From: Luzula sylvatica
Taxonomy: Eukaryota > Streptophyta > Magnoliopsida > Poales > Juncaceae
Direction of reading: 5' to 3'
NCBI GenBank assembly: GCA_946800325.1
Contig: OX326958.1
Span: 69,623,264-69,687,263, forward strand
DNA: 64,000 nucleotides
Below are positions 36,603 to 48,531 of this stretch, piece by piece (the stretch's first letter is position 1; every line of letters starts with the position of its first letter). The notes beneath the pieces were generated by a model. It saw only the letters and a program-made list of their open reading frames with translations. It was not told the DNA's origin and searched no databases. Position numbers and translations under genes: made by a program.

Positions 36603-37706
36603 AGGTTCAAAATCCCTCTCTCAAACCACCTTGGTCCCCATGGGTCAACCCTCCATTCTAGGGGGAAGGTAAGGTCTTAGCCTCTTTCCCCTCCATTGTT
36701 AGAGCATCTCGAGCTTTCTTGCTCATCTTTGAGCCCTTTTTGCCAAGAAATCTTGTCTTGCACGGTTTTCGAGGCCGATCCGATGAGCTTTTCCTCTCTC
36801 TCCCTTCTCCGAACCGGATACGAAGTTTCTCTCCTCCTCCTCTCACCTGCTCTCACGGCGTGAAGGCTCGAGGACATCGCCAAGACGGGATCTTGGACTC
36901 GAATTCTCCTTTTTCGGTATTTTCTTTCTCTAGTTTAGGATTTTAATTAGGAATAATTAGATCTGATTAAAATATCTTTGTGAGCTTGTTATATACTGTG
37001 AAATATAGTTTGTGGAATTTTTGTAGAATTTTTCTTGCATTTTTCCTATTTTTCCTTTGTGATATACTCAATTTTCTGTGCTGTATTGTTAATTCGATTT
37101 AAAATAGAAAAATACTCAAAAATAATTCTTCCTAAATATCACTGTTTAGATCTAGATCTTTAGTCTAATAAACATTTTGAATCAATCTATTATCTGTAAT
37201 TTCCTATTTGTTATGGATTTTACAAATCTGTTACTCAATCTCAAAACTGTCTGGACTATTCTGTAATTTGCCAAGGACCTGTTTGTAATTTGCTTATTAC
37301 TTTTTACTGGAAGATCCAAACTGTGCAATTCTTTTGTCGTCTCTCTCAGTATCAAGTTTTGAATCTTTGTGCCAAATTTGAGATCTTGATTTGTGATCTA
37401 TAATTTTGTGAAAAATATTTAATGCCTAAAATACCCTTGTGATCAATCATCTTTATAAATTCGAAACTTGTGTGCATGAAAGTGAGATTTTGACCAGAGA
37501 TTTGTGAAGCCTAAACATTGATTGTGACAAAATATTATAGCCTCCGGACCAATAGGAATAATTCTAGAATTGAAAACTCGAATATCGCAAAATTTCTTTG
37601 GAACGAACCTCTACTTAGCCTATTCTAGTAGTTGTTTAAAAATAATTTTTGAGTAACTCGCAAGATTGAATTAGAACATTTAAACGACCTATTTTACGTG
37701 TTATCA

Positions 37707-37711
37707 ATTAC
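37707..37711. repeat. Right target-site duplication of solo LTR (ATTAC)
   Basis: ATTAC follows the terminal TTATCA directly and continues into satellite sequence ACGCATGGAATGCAC, identical to the empty-site copy at 39,545. Confidence 0.75.
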
Positions 37712-40107
37712 ACGCATGGAATGCACTAGAGGCGGTCTCTCCTCCTTCATTTCTTCTCAAAAAATAGGTCATTTTGAACTCCCGAATGATGCGATAATCT
37801 TCATATTTAATAATACTTGATGAAATTACGATAAACTGTGCTTTCTGTTAATTCGGGTTAAAAAGACCGAATTTCCCAAATTCGGTCACGCGATTACATT
37901 CCTATCGTGGAGGCGAGCGATTTTGATATAATGATCGTGCCATTTGGTGAAAGGATGAGAAAGTTACAAGGGTATTAACATAACGGCATTAGCATGTTCT
38001 CCAGCTCACCCTATTAATGTTATCAGCGTTTCACAATTAATTGGTTAAATAACAAAGAACTTTATATCCTTAAATTACACGCCCTGAATTCACTGGAGGC
38101 GGTCTCTCCTCCTTCATATCTTCTCGCAAAATATGTCGTTTTCAACTCGCAAAATCATGCGAAAATCTTCATATTTAATAATACATGATGAAATTACAAT
38201 AAACTGTGCTTTCTGTTAATTCGGTTTAAAAAGACCGAATTTTCCAAATCCAGTCACGCGGTTGCATTCCTATCGTGGAGGCGAGCAATTTTTATATAAA
38301 GATCGTATCATTTGAGAAAGTTACTAGGGTTTTAACATAACGGCATTACCATATTATCCAGCTCACCCTATTACTGTTATCTGAATTTTACAATTAATTG
38401 GTTAAATAGCGAAGAAATTTTATCCTTAAATTACACGCCTGAAATTCACGGGAGGCGGTCTATCCTCCTTCATTTCTTCTCGCAAAATATGTCGTTGTCG
38501 GCTCGCAAAATCATGCGATAATCTTCATATATAATAATACATGCTGAAATTACAATAAACTATGCTTTCTGTTAATTCGGGTCACAAAGACTGAATCTCC
38601 CAAATCCAATCGAGTGGCTAAATTCCTATCATGGAGGCGAGCGATTTTGATCTAAAAATCGTGCCATTCGGTGAAAGGATGAGAAAGTTACAAGGGTTTT
38701 AACATAACATCATTACCATATTCTCCATCTCATCCTATTACTGTTATCTGAATTTTACAATTAATTGGTTAAATAGCGAAGAAATTATATCCTTAAATTA
38801 CACGCCTAAAATTCACGGGATGATGTCTCTCCTCCTTTATTTCTTCTCGCAAAATATGTCGTTTTCGACTCGCAAAATCATGTGATAATCTTCATATTTA
38901 ATAATACATGCTGAAATTACAATAAATTGTGCTTTCTGTTAATTCGGGTCACAAAGACCGAATCTCCCAAATCCAATCGCGTGGCCAAATTTCTCTCGTC
39001 GAGATGAGCGATTTTGATATAAAGATCGTGCCATTTGGTGAAAGAAAGCATGAGAAAGTTACAAGTGTTTTAACATAACGGCATTACCATACTCTCCGGC
39101 TCACCCTATTACTGTTATCCGAATTTTACAATTAATTGGTTAAATAGCGAAGAAATTTTATCCTTAAATTACACGCCTGGAATTCACTAGAGGCGGTCTC
39201 TCCTCCTTCATTTCTTCTCGCAAAATATGTCGTTTTCCACTCGCAAAATCATGCGATAATCTTCATATTTAATAATACATGCTGAAATTACAATCAACTG
39301 TGCTTTTTGTTATTTCTGGTCAAAAAGACCGAATCTCCCAAATCCAGTCACGTGGCTATATTTCTCTCGTCGAGACGAGAGATTTTGATATAAAGATCGT
39401 GCCATTTGGTGAAATAAAGCATGAGAAAGTGACAAGGGTTTTTTTAACATAACGTCATTACCATATTCTCCAACTCACCCTATTAATGTAATCTGCATTT
39501 TACAATTAATTGGTTAAATAACGAAGAACTTTTGTCCTTAAATTACACGCATGGAATGCACTAGAGGCGGTCTCTCCTCCTTCATTTCTTCTCGAAAAAT
39601 AGGTCATTTTGAACTCCCAAATGATGCGATAATCTTCATATTTAATAATACTTGATGAAATTACGATAAACTGTGCTTTCTGTTAATTCGGGTTAAAAAG
39701 AACGAATTTCCCAAATTCGGTCACGCGATTACATTCCTATCGTGGAGGCGAGCGATTTTGATATAATGATCGTGCCATTTGGTGAAAGGATGAGAAAGTT
39801 ACAAGGGTATTAACATAACGGCATTACCATATTCTCCAGCTCACCCTATTAATGTTATCCGCGTTTTACAATTAATTGGTTAAATAACAAAGAACTTTAT
39901 ATCCTTAAATTACACGCCCGGAATTCACTGGAGGCGGTCTCTCCTCCTTCATATCTTCTCGCAAAATATGTCGTTTTCGACTCGCAAAATCATGCGAAAA
40001 TCATCATATTTAATAACACATGCTGAAATTACAATAAACTGTGCTTTCTGTTAATTCGGTTTAAAAAGACCGAATTTTCCAAATCCAGTCACGCGGTTGC
40101 ATTCCTA

Positions 40108-40260
40108 TCGTGGAGGCGAACAATTTTTATATAAAGATAAGTCATTTTCCTATCGTGGAGGCACTGGAGGCGGTCTCTCCTTAGACTGTTGATAATCTTC
40201 ATATTTAATAATTTAAGAACTTTTGTCCTTAAATTACATGCCTGGAATGCACTGGAGGCG
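40108..40260 (+). repeat. Rearranged, deleted satellite monomer
   Basis: Within one repeat, fragments of several monomer positions are fused: ATAAAGATAAGTCATTTTCC, then CTATCGTGGAGGCACTGGAGG, then GGTCTCTCCTTAGACTG, TAATCTTCATATTTAATAA and TTAAGAACTTTTGTCC. Landmark spacing falls to 235 and 89 bp. At least two deletion or template-switch events are needed. Confidence 0.7.
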
Positions 40261-41043
40261 GTCTCTCCTCCTTCATTTTTTCTCGAAAAATAAGTCATTT
40301 TCCACTCCCAAATGATGCGATAATCTTCATATTTAATAATACTTGCTGAAATTACGATAAACTGTGCTTTCTATTAATTCGGGTCACAAAGACCGAATCT
40401 CCCATATCCAATCGCGTGGCTATATTCCTATCGTGGAGGCGAGCGATTTTAATCTAAAGATCGTGCCATTTGGTGAAAGGATGAGAAAGGTACAAGGGTT
40501 TTAACATAACAGCATTACCATATTCTCTAGCTCACCCGATTACTGTTATCTGAATTTTACAATTAATTGGTTAAATAGCGAAGAAATTTTATCCTTAAAT
40601 TACACGCCTGAAATTCACGGGAGGCGGTCTCTCCTCCTTCATTTCTTCTCGCAAAATATATCGTTGTCGACTCGCAAAATCATGCGATAATCTTCATATT
40701 TAATAATACATGCTGAAATTACAATAAACTGTGCTTTCTGTTAATTCGGGTCACGAAGACCGAATCACCCAAATCCAATCGCGTGGCTAAATTTCTCTCA
40801 TCGAGACAAGCAATTTATGTACAAAGATTGTGTCATTTGGTGAAAGAAAGCATGAGAAAGTTACAAGAGTTTTAACATAACAACATTACCATATTCTCCA
40901 GCTCACCCTATTACTGTTATCTGAATTTTACAATTAATTGGTTAAATAGCGAAGTAATTTTATCCTTAAATTGCACGCCTGGAATTCACTGGAGGGGGTC
41001 TCTCCTCCTTCATTTCTTCTCGCAAAATATGTCATTTTCGACT

Positions 41044-41110
41044 TAACTGAAAAAAACAAAACTAGCCAAAGTCTCGTGGGTCATTGAGTTCAGGGAGGTC
41101 CATTCATGAC
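41044..41110. other. 67-bp foreign insertion in one satellite monomer
   Basis: Where other monomers read TCGACTCGCAAAATCATGC, this one reads TCGACT, then about 67 bp containing AACAAAACTAGCCAAAG and GGGTCATTGAGTTCAGGG, then AAAATCATGC. GAC occurs on both sides. The insert is found in no other monomer of the window and I recognise no source. Confidence 0.7.
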
Positions 41111-44100
41111 AAAATCATGCGATAATCTTCATATTTAATAATACATGGTGAAATTACAATAAACTGTGCTTTATGTTAATTCTTGTCAAAAAGACCGAAT
41201 CTCCCAAATCTAGTCACGTGGCTACATTTCTCTAGTCGAGACGAGCGATTTTAAAATAAAGATCGTGCTATTTGGAGAAAGAAAACATGAGAAAGTGACA
41301 AGGGTTTTAACATAACGTCATTACCATATTCTCCAGCTCACACTATTAATGTTATCTGCATTTATAATTAATTGGTTAAATTACGAAGAACTTTTATCCA
41401 TAAATTACACGTCTGGAATCCACTGGAGGTGATCTCTCCTCCTTCATTTATTCTCGAAAAATAGGTTGTTTTCAACTCCCAAATCATGCGATAATCTTCA
41501 TATTTAATAATTCAAGATGAAATTACAATAAACTGTGATTTCTATTAATTCGGGTTAAAAAGACCGAATTTTCCAAATCCAGTCGCACAGTTACATTCCT
41601 ATCGTGGAGGCGAGCAATTTATATATAAAGATCGTACCATTTGGTGAAATCATGAGAAAGTGACAAGAGTTTTAACATAACGTCATTACCATATTCTCCA
41701 GCTCACCCAATTATTGTTGTTTGAATTTTACAATTAATTGGTTAAATAGCAAAGAAATTTTACATGCCTGGAATTCCCTACAGGCGATCTCTCCTCACTC
41801 ATTTCTTCTCGCAAAATATGTCGTTTTCGAATCGCAAAACCATGTGATAATCTTCATATTTAATAATACATTCTGAAATTACAATAAACGGTGATTTCTG
41901 TTAATTCTGGTCAAAAAGATCGAATCTCCCAAATCCAGTCGCGTGGCTACATTTCCCTCGTCGAGACGAGCGATTTTGATATAAAGATCGTGCCATTTGG
42001 TGAATGAAAGCGTGAGAAAATGACAAGGGTTTTAACATAACGTCATTATCATATTCTCCAGCTTACACTATTAATGTTATCTGCATTTTGCAATTAATTG
42101 GTTAAATTACGAAGAAATTTTTTCCTTAAATTACACGCTTGGAATTCACTGGAGGCGGTCTCTCCTCCTTCATTTCTTCTCGAAAAATAATTCGTTTTCA
42201 ACTCCAAAATCATGCAATAATCTTCATATTTAATAATTCATGATGAAATTACAATAAAGTGTGCTTTCTGTTAATTCGGGATAAAAAAACCTAATTTTCC
42301 AAATACAGTAGCGCGGTTGCATTCCTATCGTGGAGGCGAGCGATTTTGATATAAAGATCGTGCAATTTGGTGAGAGGATGAGAAAGTTACAAGGTTTTTA
42401 ACATAACGGCATTACCATATTCTCCAGCTCATCCTATTACGGTTATCTGAATTTTACAATTAATTGGTTAAATAGCAAAGAAGTTTTATTATTAAATTAC
42501 ACGCCTGGAATTCACGGGAGGCGGTCTCTCCTCCTTCATTTCTTTTCATAAAATATGTCGTTTTCGATTCGCAAAATCATGCGATAATCTTCATATTTAA
42601 TAATACATGCTGAAATTACAATAAACTGTGCTTTCTGTTAATTCTTGTCGAAGAGACCGAATCTCCCAAATCCAGCCACGTGGCTACATTTCTCTCGTCG
42701 AGACGAGCGATTTTGATATAAATATCGTGCCATTTGGAGAAAGAAAGCATGAGAAAGTGACAAGGGTTTTAACATAACGTTATTACCATATCCTCCAGCT
42801 CACCCTATTAATGTTATCTGCATTTTACAATTAATTGGTTAAATTACGAAGAACTTTTATCCGTAAATTACACGCCTGGAATCCACTGGAGGCGGTCTCT
42901 CCTCCTTCATTTCTTCTCGAAAAATAGGTCGTTTTCAACTCCCAAATCATGCGATAATCTTCATATTTAATAATTCATGATAAAATTAGAGTAAATTGTG
43001 CTTTCTATTAATTCGGGTTAAAAAGACCGAATTTTCCAAATCCAGTCGTGCGGTTGCATTCCTATCGTGGAGGTGAGCGATTTTGATATAAAGATCGTGC
43101 CATTTGGTGCAAGGATGAGAAAGTTACAAGGGTGTTAACACAACGGCATTACCATATTCTCCAGCTCACCCTATTACTTTTATCTGAATTTTATAATTAA
43201 TTAGTTAAATAACGAAGAAATTTTATCCTTAAATTACACGTCTGGAATTCACTAGAGGCGGTCTCTCTTCCTTCATTTCTTCTCGCAAAATATGTCGTTT
43301 TCAACTCACAAAATCATGCGATAATCTTCATATTTAATAATACATGCTGAAATTACAATAAACTGTGCTTTCTGTTAATTCTGGCCAAAAATACCGAATC
43401 TCCCAAATCCAGTCGCGTGGTACATTTCCTCGTCTAGACGAGCGGTTTTTATATAAAGATCGTGCCATTTGTTGAATGAAAACATGACAAAGTGACAAGG
43501 GTTTTAACATAACGTCATTATCATATTCTCCAGCTCACCTTATTAATGTTATCTGCATTTTATAATTAATTGGTTAAATTACGAAGAAATTTTATCCTTA
43601 AATTACACGCCTGGAATTCACTGGAGGCGGTCTCCCCTCCTTCATTTCTTCTCGCAAAATATGTTGTTTTCAACTCGCAAAATCATGCGATAACGTGCAT
43701 ATTTCATAATACATGCCGAAATTACAATAAATTGTGCGTTCCGTTAATTATGGTCAAAAAGACCAAATCTCCCAAATCCAGTCGCATGGCTACATTTCCC
43801 TCGTCGTGACGAGCGATTTTGATATAAAGATCGTGCCATTTGGTGAATGAAAGCATGAGAAAGTGACAAGGGTTTTAACATAACGTCATTACCATATTCT
43901 CCAGCTCTGCCTATTAATGTTATCTGCATTTACAATTAATTGTTTAAATTACGGAGAACTTTTATCCTTAAATTACACGCCTGAAATCCACTGGAGGCGG
44001 TCTCTCCTCCTTCATTTCTTCTCGAAAAAAGGTCGTTTTCAACGCCCAAATCATGCGATAATCTTCATATTTAATAATTCATGATGAAATTACAATAAAT

Positions 44101-45756
44101 TGTGCTTTCTGTTAATTCGGGTCAAAAATACCTAATTTCTCAAATCCAATCGTGCAGTTGCATTCCTATCGTGGAGGCGAGCGATTTTGATATAAAGATC
44201 GTGTCATTTGGTGAAAGAATGAGAAAGTTACAAGGGTTTTAACATAACGGCATTACCATATTCTCCACCTCACCCTATTACTGTTATCTGAATTTTACAA
44301 TTAATTGGTTAAATAGCATAGAAATTTTATCCTTAAATTACACGCCTGAATCCACTGGAGGCGGTCTGTGCTCCTTTGCATTTCTTCCCGCAAAATATAT
44401 CATTTTCGAATCGCAAAATCATGCGATAATCTTCATATGTAATAATACATGCGGAAATTACAGTAAACTGTACTTTTCTGTTAATTCTGGTCAAAAATAT
44501 CGAATCTCCAAGATCCAATCGCGTGGCTACATCTCTCTCGTCGAGAAGAGCGATTTTGATATAGAGATCGTGCCATTTGGTGAAACAAAGCATGAGAAAA
44601 TGACAAGGGTTTTAACATAACGTCAATACCATATTCTCCAACTCACCCTATTAATGTTATTTGCATTTTACAATTAATTGGTTAAATAACGAAGAACTTT
44701 TATCCTTAATTACGTGCCTAGAATCCACTGGAGGCGGTCTCTCCTCGTTCATTTCTTATCGAAAAATTGGTCGTTTTCAACTCCCAAATCATGCGATAAT
44801 CTTCATATTTAATAATCCATGATGAAATTACAATAAACTATGCCTTCTGTTAATTCGGGTTAAAAAGACCTAATTTCCCAAATCCAGTCATACGGTTGCA
44901 TTCCTATCGGGGAGGCGAGCGATTTTGATATACAGATCGTGCCATTTGGTGAAAGGATGAGAAAATTACAAGGGTTTTAACATAACAGCATTACCATATT
45001 CTCCAGCTCACCCTATTACTGTTATCTGAAGTTTACAATTAACTGGTTAAACAGCAAAGAAATTTTATCCTTAAATTACACGCCTGAAATTCACTAGAGG
45101 CGGTCTCTCCTCTTTCATTTTTTCTCGCAAAATATGTCATTTTCGACTCACAAAATCATGCGATAATCTTCATATTTAATAATACATTCTGAAATTACAA
45201 TAAACTGTGCTTTCTATTAATTCGGGTAAAAAAGACCGAATCTCCCAAATCCAGTCGCGTGGCTACATTTCTCTCGTCGAGGCAAGCGATTTTGATATAA
45301 AGATCGTGCCATTTGGTGAAAGAAAGCATGAGAAAGTGACAAGGATTTTAACATAACGTCATTACCATATTCTCCAGCTCACCCTATTACTATTATCTGC
45401 ATTTTACAATTAATTGGTTAAATAACGAAGAATTTTTGTCCTTAAATTACACGCCTGGAATCCACTGGAGTCAATCTCTCCTCCTTCATTTCTTCTCGAA
45501 AAATAGGTCGTTTTCCACTCCCAAATCATGTGATAATCTTCATATTTAAGAATTCATGATGAAATTAAAATAAACTATGCTTTCTGTTAATTCGGGTTAA
45601 AAAGACCTAATTTTCCAAATCGAGTAGTGCGGTTGAATTGCTATCGTCGAGGCGAGATATTTTGATATAAAGATCGTGCCATTTGGTGAAAGGATGAGAA
45701 AGTTACAAGGGTTTTTACATAACGACATTACCATATTCTCCAGCTCATCCTATTAT

Positions 45757-46089
45757 AAATTTATTTGAAAAATTGCTTAAGTGCATTTTATGTTGTTCTT
45801 TTGAAAGTAACAAAAAAAGCCCTCTTATTAACTTGCAAAAAAACCTCTTTTTTAAATTACAAAAAAACCCCTACATATTTGTATTTTATTGATCGGAAAA
45901 AAAAATTGGGTTTTGAAGGATGCGGTGAAGAAGTTCGCCCCTCTCTAAGCCATTGTCGTTGATTCTTCATGTTTTTCTTCAATAAAGAGAACTCAACGAG
46001 CCACGAGGTTAGATTATTAATTTATTGTTTGATTTTATCGATGAGTTTTTCTCATGGTATATATTTACATCGAACACAAATAATTTAAA
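45757..46089. other. AT-rich spacer right of the satellite array
   Basis: About 330 bp without supported genes. It holds runs such as AAAAAAACCTC and AAAAAAACCCC, similar in style to 62,940-63,090, and a weak extension of the adjacent palindrome (TTTTGAAGGATGCGGTGAAGAAG resembles the reverse complement near 47,670). Confidence 0.4.
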
Positions 46090-47592
46090 GGAAAATTTTG
46101 ATTCATAGAAATAATAAGTATGTGATTTAGCAAAATAGACATACAAGTTTGTAATTTTGAAAAATGACATTATCGACATTTCAAAAGTAGAGAGGTTGAG
46201 TTCCACTCGATTTTTGAAATGTTGGACATTTTAATTTTTCTAAGTGCCTCTAATATAAAGTGTTTCCGATTGCCTCTTTAACACTCTTATGCACATAGAA
46301 GGCGAATTCATAAGATAATTTTTTTAGTTTGTCACTTTCCTTATTTTGGTTTTTACGTTGGTCAATGTACACAAAAGAAAAAAAATAATAATAAGAGAGG
46401 CAGGACAGTATAGTATCATATATAGTAGTAAATAATGATGTTAAAAATATGTTTTGAAAGTTTTTTTTTAAATAAGATATTGTAGTTAGGGATGGCAAAA
46501 TATGAATCACCACAGTAATCGAATCGATCCGCCCGAACTCGATCCGTCCGAACCGAAAAATATTAAAAAAGATAATAGTCTGAAACCGAATAATCTGAAT
46601 TCGAAATGGAACTGAAATCGAATGATCCGAAAATCGAATTCATCCGAAATTCAAAATCCACTCGAAATTGAATGATCTGAAACCAGAATATTGAAACTCA
46701 TCATCTAAATAACACGAAACTCACTACCCGAGTGATTCAAAAACCATGACCAAATATTTATTCATTTGTGCTAATAGAAAAAACAATACACAATTGTTAG
46801 AATATATTGATAAACATAATTGTATAATCGTATAATCACGTTAATAATTATGTATCATTTTTAACTTGATTATACGATCATGCTAATAAATATATTTTAA
46901 TTAGGATACATTAATTTTTTATTTTTCTGTTAGCACAAATAAATAAATATTTGGTCATGATTTTTGGATCACTCAGGTCGTGAGTTTTGGATCATTCAAA
47001 TGATGAGTTTCATATATTTGAGTTTCGGATCATTCAGTTTAGAGTGGATTTTCGGATGTCGGGTTAGTTCGGGTTTCGGATCAATCGGTCTCGGCTCCAT
47101 TTTGAATTTGAGTCTATAGGTTTCAGACCATTGATTTTTAATATTTTTCAGTTCATATCGGATCGAGTGCGGACGGATCGATTCGATTTAAGAGGTGAGT
47201 CATTTTGTTATGCCTAATTACGTTACCCGGTAAGAATATGTGATTTAAAAGAATAAAAAAAACCTTAATGTTATTTCAAATCATTATTGTTTACTAATAT
47301 TTGCTACTATAAATTTGTCTTGCCTCTCTTTTTATTTTTATTTTGTATATAGACCAAATGAAAGACCTAGGTAAAGAAGGTGACAAATTAGTTACCTTAC
47401 TTTTGAATTGCCTTCTATTTACGTAATTTATAAGTGTGTTAAGAAGCAATTAGAAAAACTAAAATTTCCAATGTTTCAAAAGTCGTGATGGACTCGACAT
47501 CTCGATCGATAATGCCATTTTTCAAAAATTCAAACTTTTTTATCTATTTTACAAAATCTCATATTTATTCCGTCTATCAATCAAAATTTTCC
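46090..47592. repeat. 1.5-kb imperfect palindrome (fold-back structure)
   Basis: The left arm from GGAAAATTTTGATTCATAG (46,090) matches the reverse complement of the right arm ending ATCAATCAAAATTTTCC (47,592). Matched pairs run inward: TTTTGAAAAATGACATTATCGA with TCGATAATGCCATTTTTCAAAA; AAAAAATAATAATAAGAGAGGCA with TGCCTCTCTTTTTATTTTTA; the TAGGGATGGC / GCCTA pair; and CATGACCAAATATTTATT with AATAAATATTTGGTCATGA. The dyad centre is near 46,845. Arms look roughly 70-75% alike. Any transcript would form a ~700-bp stem. Minus-strand frames inside (for example 46,250-46,513) are not supported as genes. Confidence 0.8.
46487..47216. mobile_element. hAT-like non-autonomous element nested in the palindrome
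   Basis: The ends are TAGGGATGGCAAAAT at left and, reverse-complemented, TAGGCATAACAAAAT at right. TAGGGATGGCAA-type termini are common in plant hAT elements. The 8-bp flanks ATTGTAGT and ATTACGTT agree at only four positions, so the TSD is degraded or absent. The interior is rich in CGAATCGATCCG and GATCATTCA-like motifs and encodes nothing. Confidence 0.5.
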
Positions 47593-47929
47593 AAATTTAA
47601 ATAGTCCATTTCAAAATTGAGGTATATGAGGGTAATTTAAATTGAAATCAAGATCTTCTTCATATATAACCTTCAAAAAATCATAACATATAAAATTTAC
47701 CTTTGCAAAAATTTATAAACGAGGCTCTTATTTTTGGTGTTGTAGGATTTTAAAACAATGCTCGAGATTAGGTTTTTCTATGCAAAGATATGTTTTCTAT
47801 TTATATAAATTTAATGCCCCATAGTGGCTAAATGTTTCTCATTATATTGTAGTGCTTTTAGATTTCATGGTTTATGGCTTGCTCAATATTTTTAGAAGGC
47901 ATATATGGTGCCCTCTCATTTTCTCCTAC
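47593..47929. other. AT-rich spacer, no gene seen
   Basis: About 340 bp of AT-rich sequence with many stops on both strands. No supported feature beyond a possible faint outward extension of the palindrome. Confidence 0.4.
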
Positions 47930-48150
47930 TATCATCATGACATCACAATGGAGGTCCATTTTCATCTTTCAAAATCCTCCCCACTCAATTAATAATGTTT
48001 TGAATTAATTATTAATTGAAATAATTAATTATGAGATTCTTGTATTAACTGTTAATTCAAAATATAATTAATTGAGTGAAAAAATTTGTGTGTAAATTGG
48101 AGATGGAAAAAACCCTTCATTGTTGTTGACCTCATGGTGATTGGCACGAT
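47930..48150. mobile_element. MITE-like inverted repeat
   Basis: ACTCAATTAATAATGTTTTG near 47,984 pairs with the reverse complement of sequence near 48,050-48,070 (ATTCAAAATATAATTAATTGAGT). Outer parts pair weakly (ATCACAATGGAGGTC with GACCTCATGGTGATT). The motif TCATCATGACATCAC at the left recurs at 62,576, suggesting a shared family. Confidence 0.4.
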
Positions 48151-48526
48151 ATAATTTTCCATTTTTTTATATTCTTGCTACCACAAAATTCCCAAGTCAA
48201 CTTCATTTCATAGAGCATGTCCTAGAAACATCAACTTCATTTATTCATGTAATTTCTTTATTATATTTGTACGCGATAATTTTTTATTAACTACCGGTTA
48301 ACAGATGTGAGGTGAGAAGGAGTGCAAATGGAATAAATAAAAGCAAGTACAACATAGAGCAAAAATCCCGTTCCAAATGAATACATATATTTATTCCACC
48401 TTTTTTATCAAATGAAGCACTAGAATGTATTAAATAGCGGGGGAATAAAATAACTGTGGAATTTATGTTTTATAATGATAGGGTCTACTTATTAAATATG
48501 CACCTTATGCATTAATATATGAGGTT

Positions 48527-48531
48527 AATAG
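48527..48531. repeat. Left target-site duplication AATAG
   Basis: AATAG directly precedes TGTCACACCCC and recurs directly after the terminal TTACA at 50,253-50,257. Confidence 0.6.

Larger units (their letters stand above)
35607..37706 (+). mobile_element. 2,100-bp solo LTR inserted in the 367-bp satellite
   Basis: The element starts TGATAAG and ends GTTATCA, giving TG...CA ends within a TGATAA/TTATCA inverted repeat. It is flanked by ATTAT/ATTAC. The satellite reads through without it at 39,540 (TTAAATTACACGC), and comparing landmark spacing with that copy also gives ~2,100 bp of insert. A TATAAATA box lies at 36,595 after a CT-rich tract, as expected at a U3-R border reading on the plus strand. 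No primer-binding site, polypurine tract or gag-pol frame is present, so it is a solo LTR. Its size and terminal style suggest a large Ty3/gypsy family, but the lineage is inferred. Short frames inside are not supported as genes. Confidence 0.85.
37707..45756 (+). repeat. ~367-bp satellite array, right part
   Basis: Landmarks continue at 37,735, 38,102, 38,458, 38,825, 39,196, 39,570, 39,937, 40,261, 40,627, 40,998, 41,432, 41,787, 42,158, 42,524, 42,895, 43,261, 43,630, 44,000, 44,364, 44,737, 45,103 and 45,473. Typical spacings alternate ~366 and ~371 bp, so the working unit is a ~737-bp A-B dimer. Exceptions are a rearranged unit at 39,937-40,261, a 67-bp insertion near 41,044, and a 5-monomer (~1,835-bp) duplication. 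The array breaks off inside a monomer at GCTCATCCTATTA. Short frames in it (for example at 40,089-40,298 and 44,333-44,593, minus strand) are chance products. Confidence 0.93.

Noticed and set aside
36092..36946. Small frames inside the 2.1-kb solo LTR
   Set aside because: Solo LTRs are non-coding. These frames flank or overlap the TATA box and leader and have no family signature.
1..45756. Homology between the 31-bp and 367-bp satellites via TTTCTTC and A-run similarity
   Set aside because: Only short low-complexity matches (ATTTCTTCTCGAAAAAT against TTTTCTTCAAAAAAAG). Nothing extended was seen.
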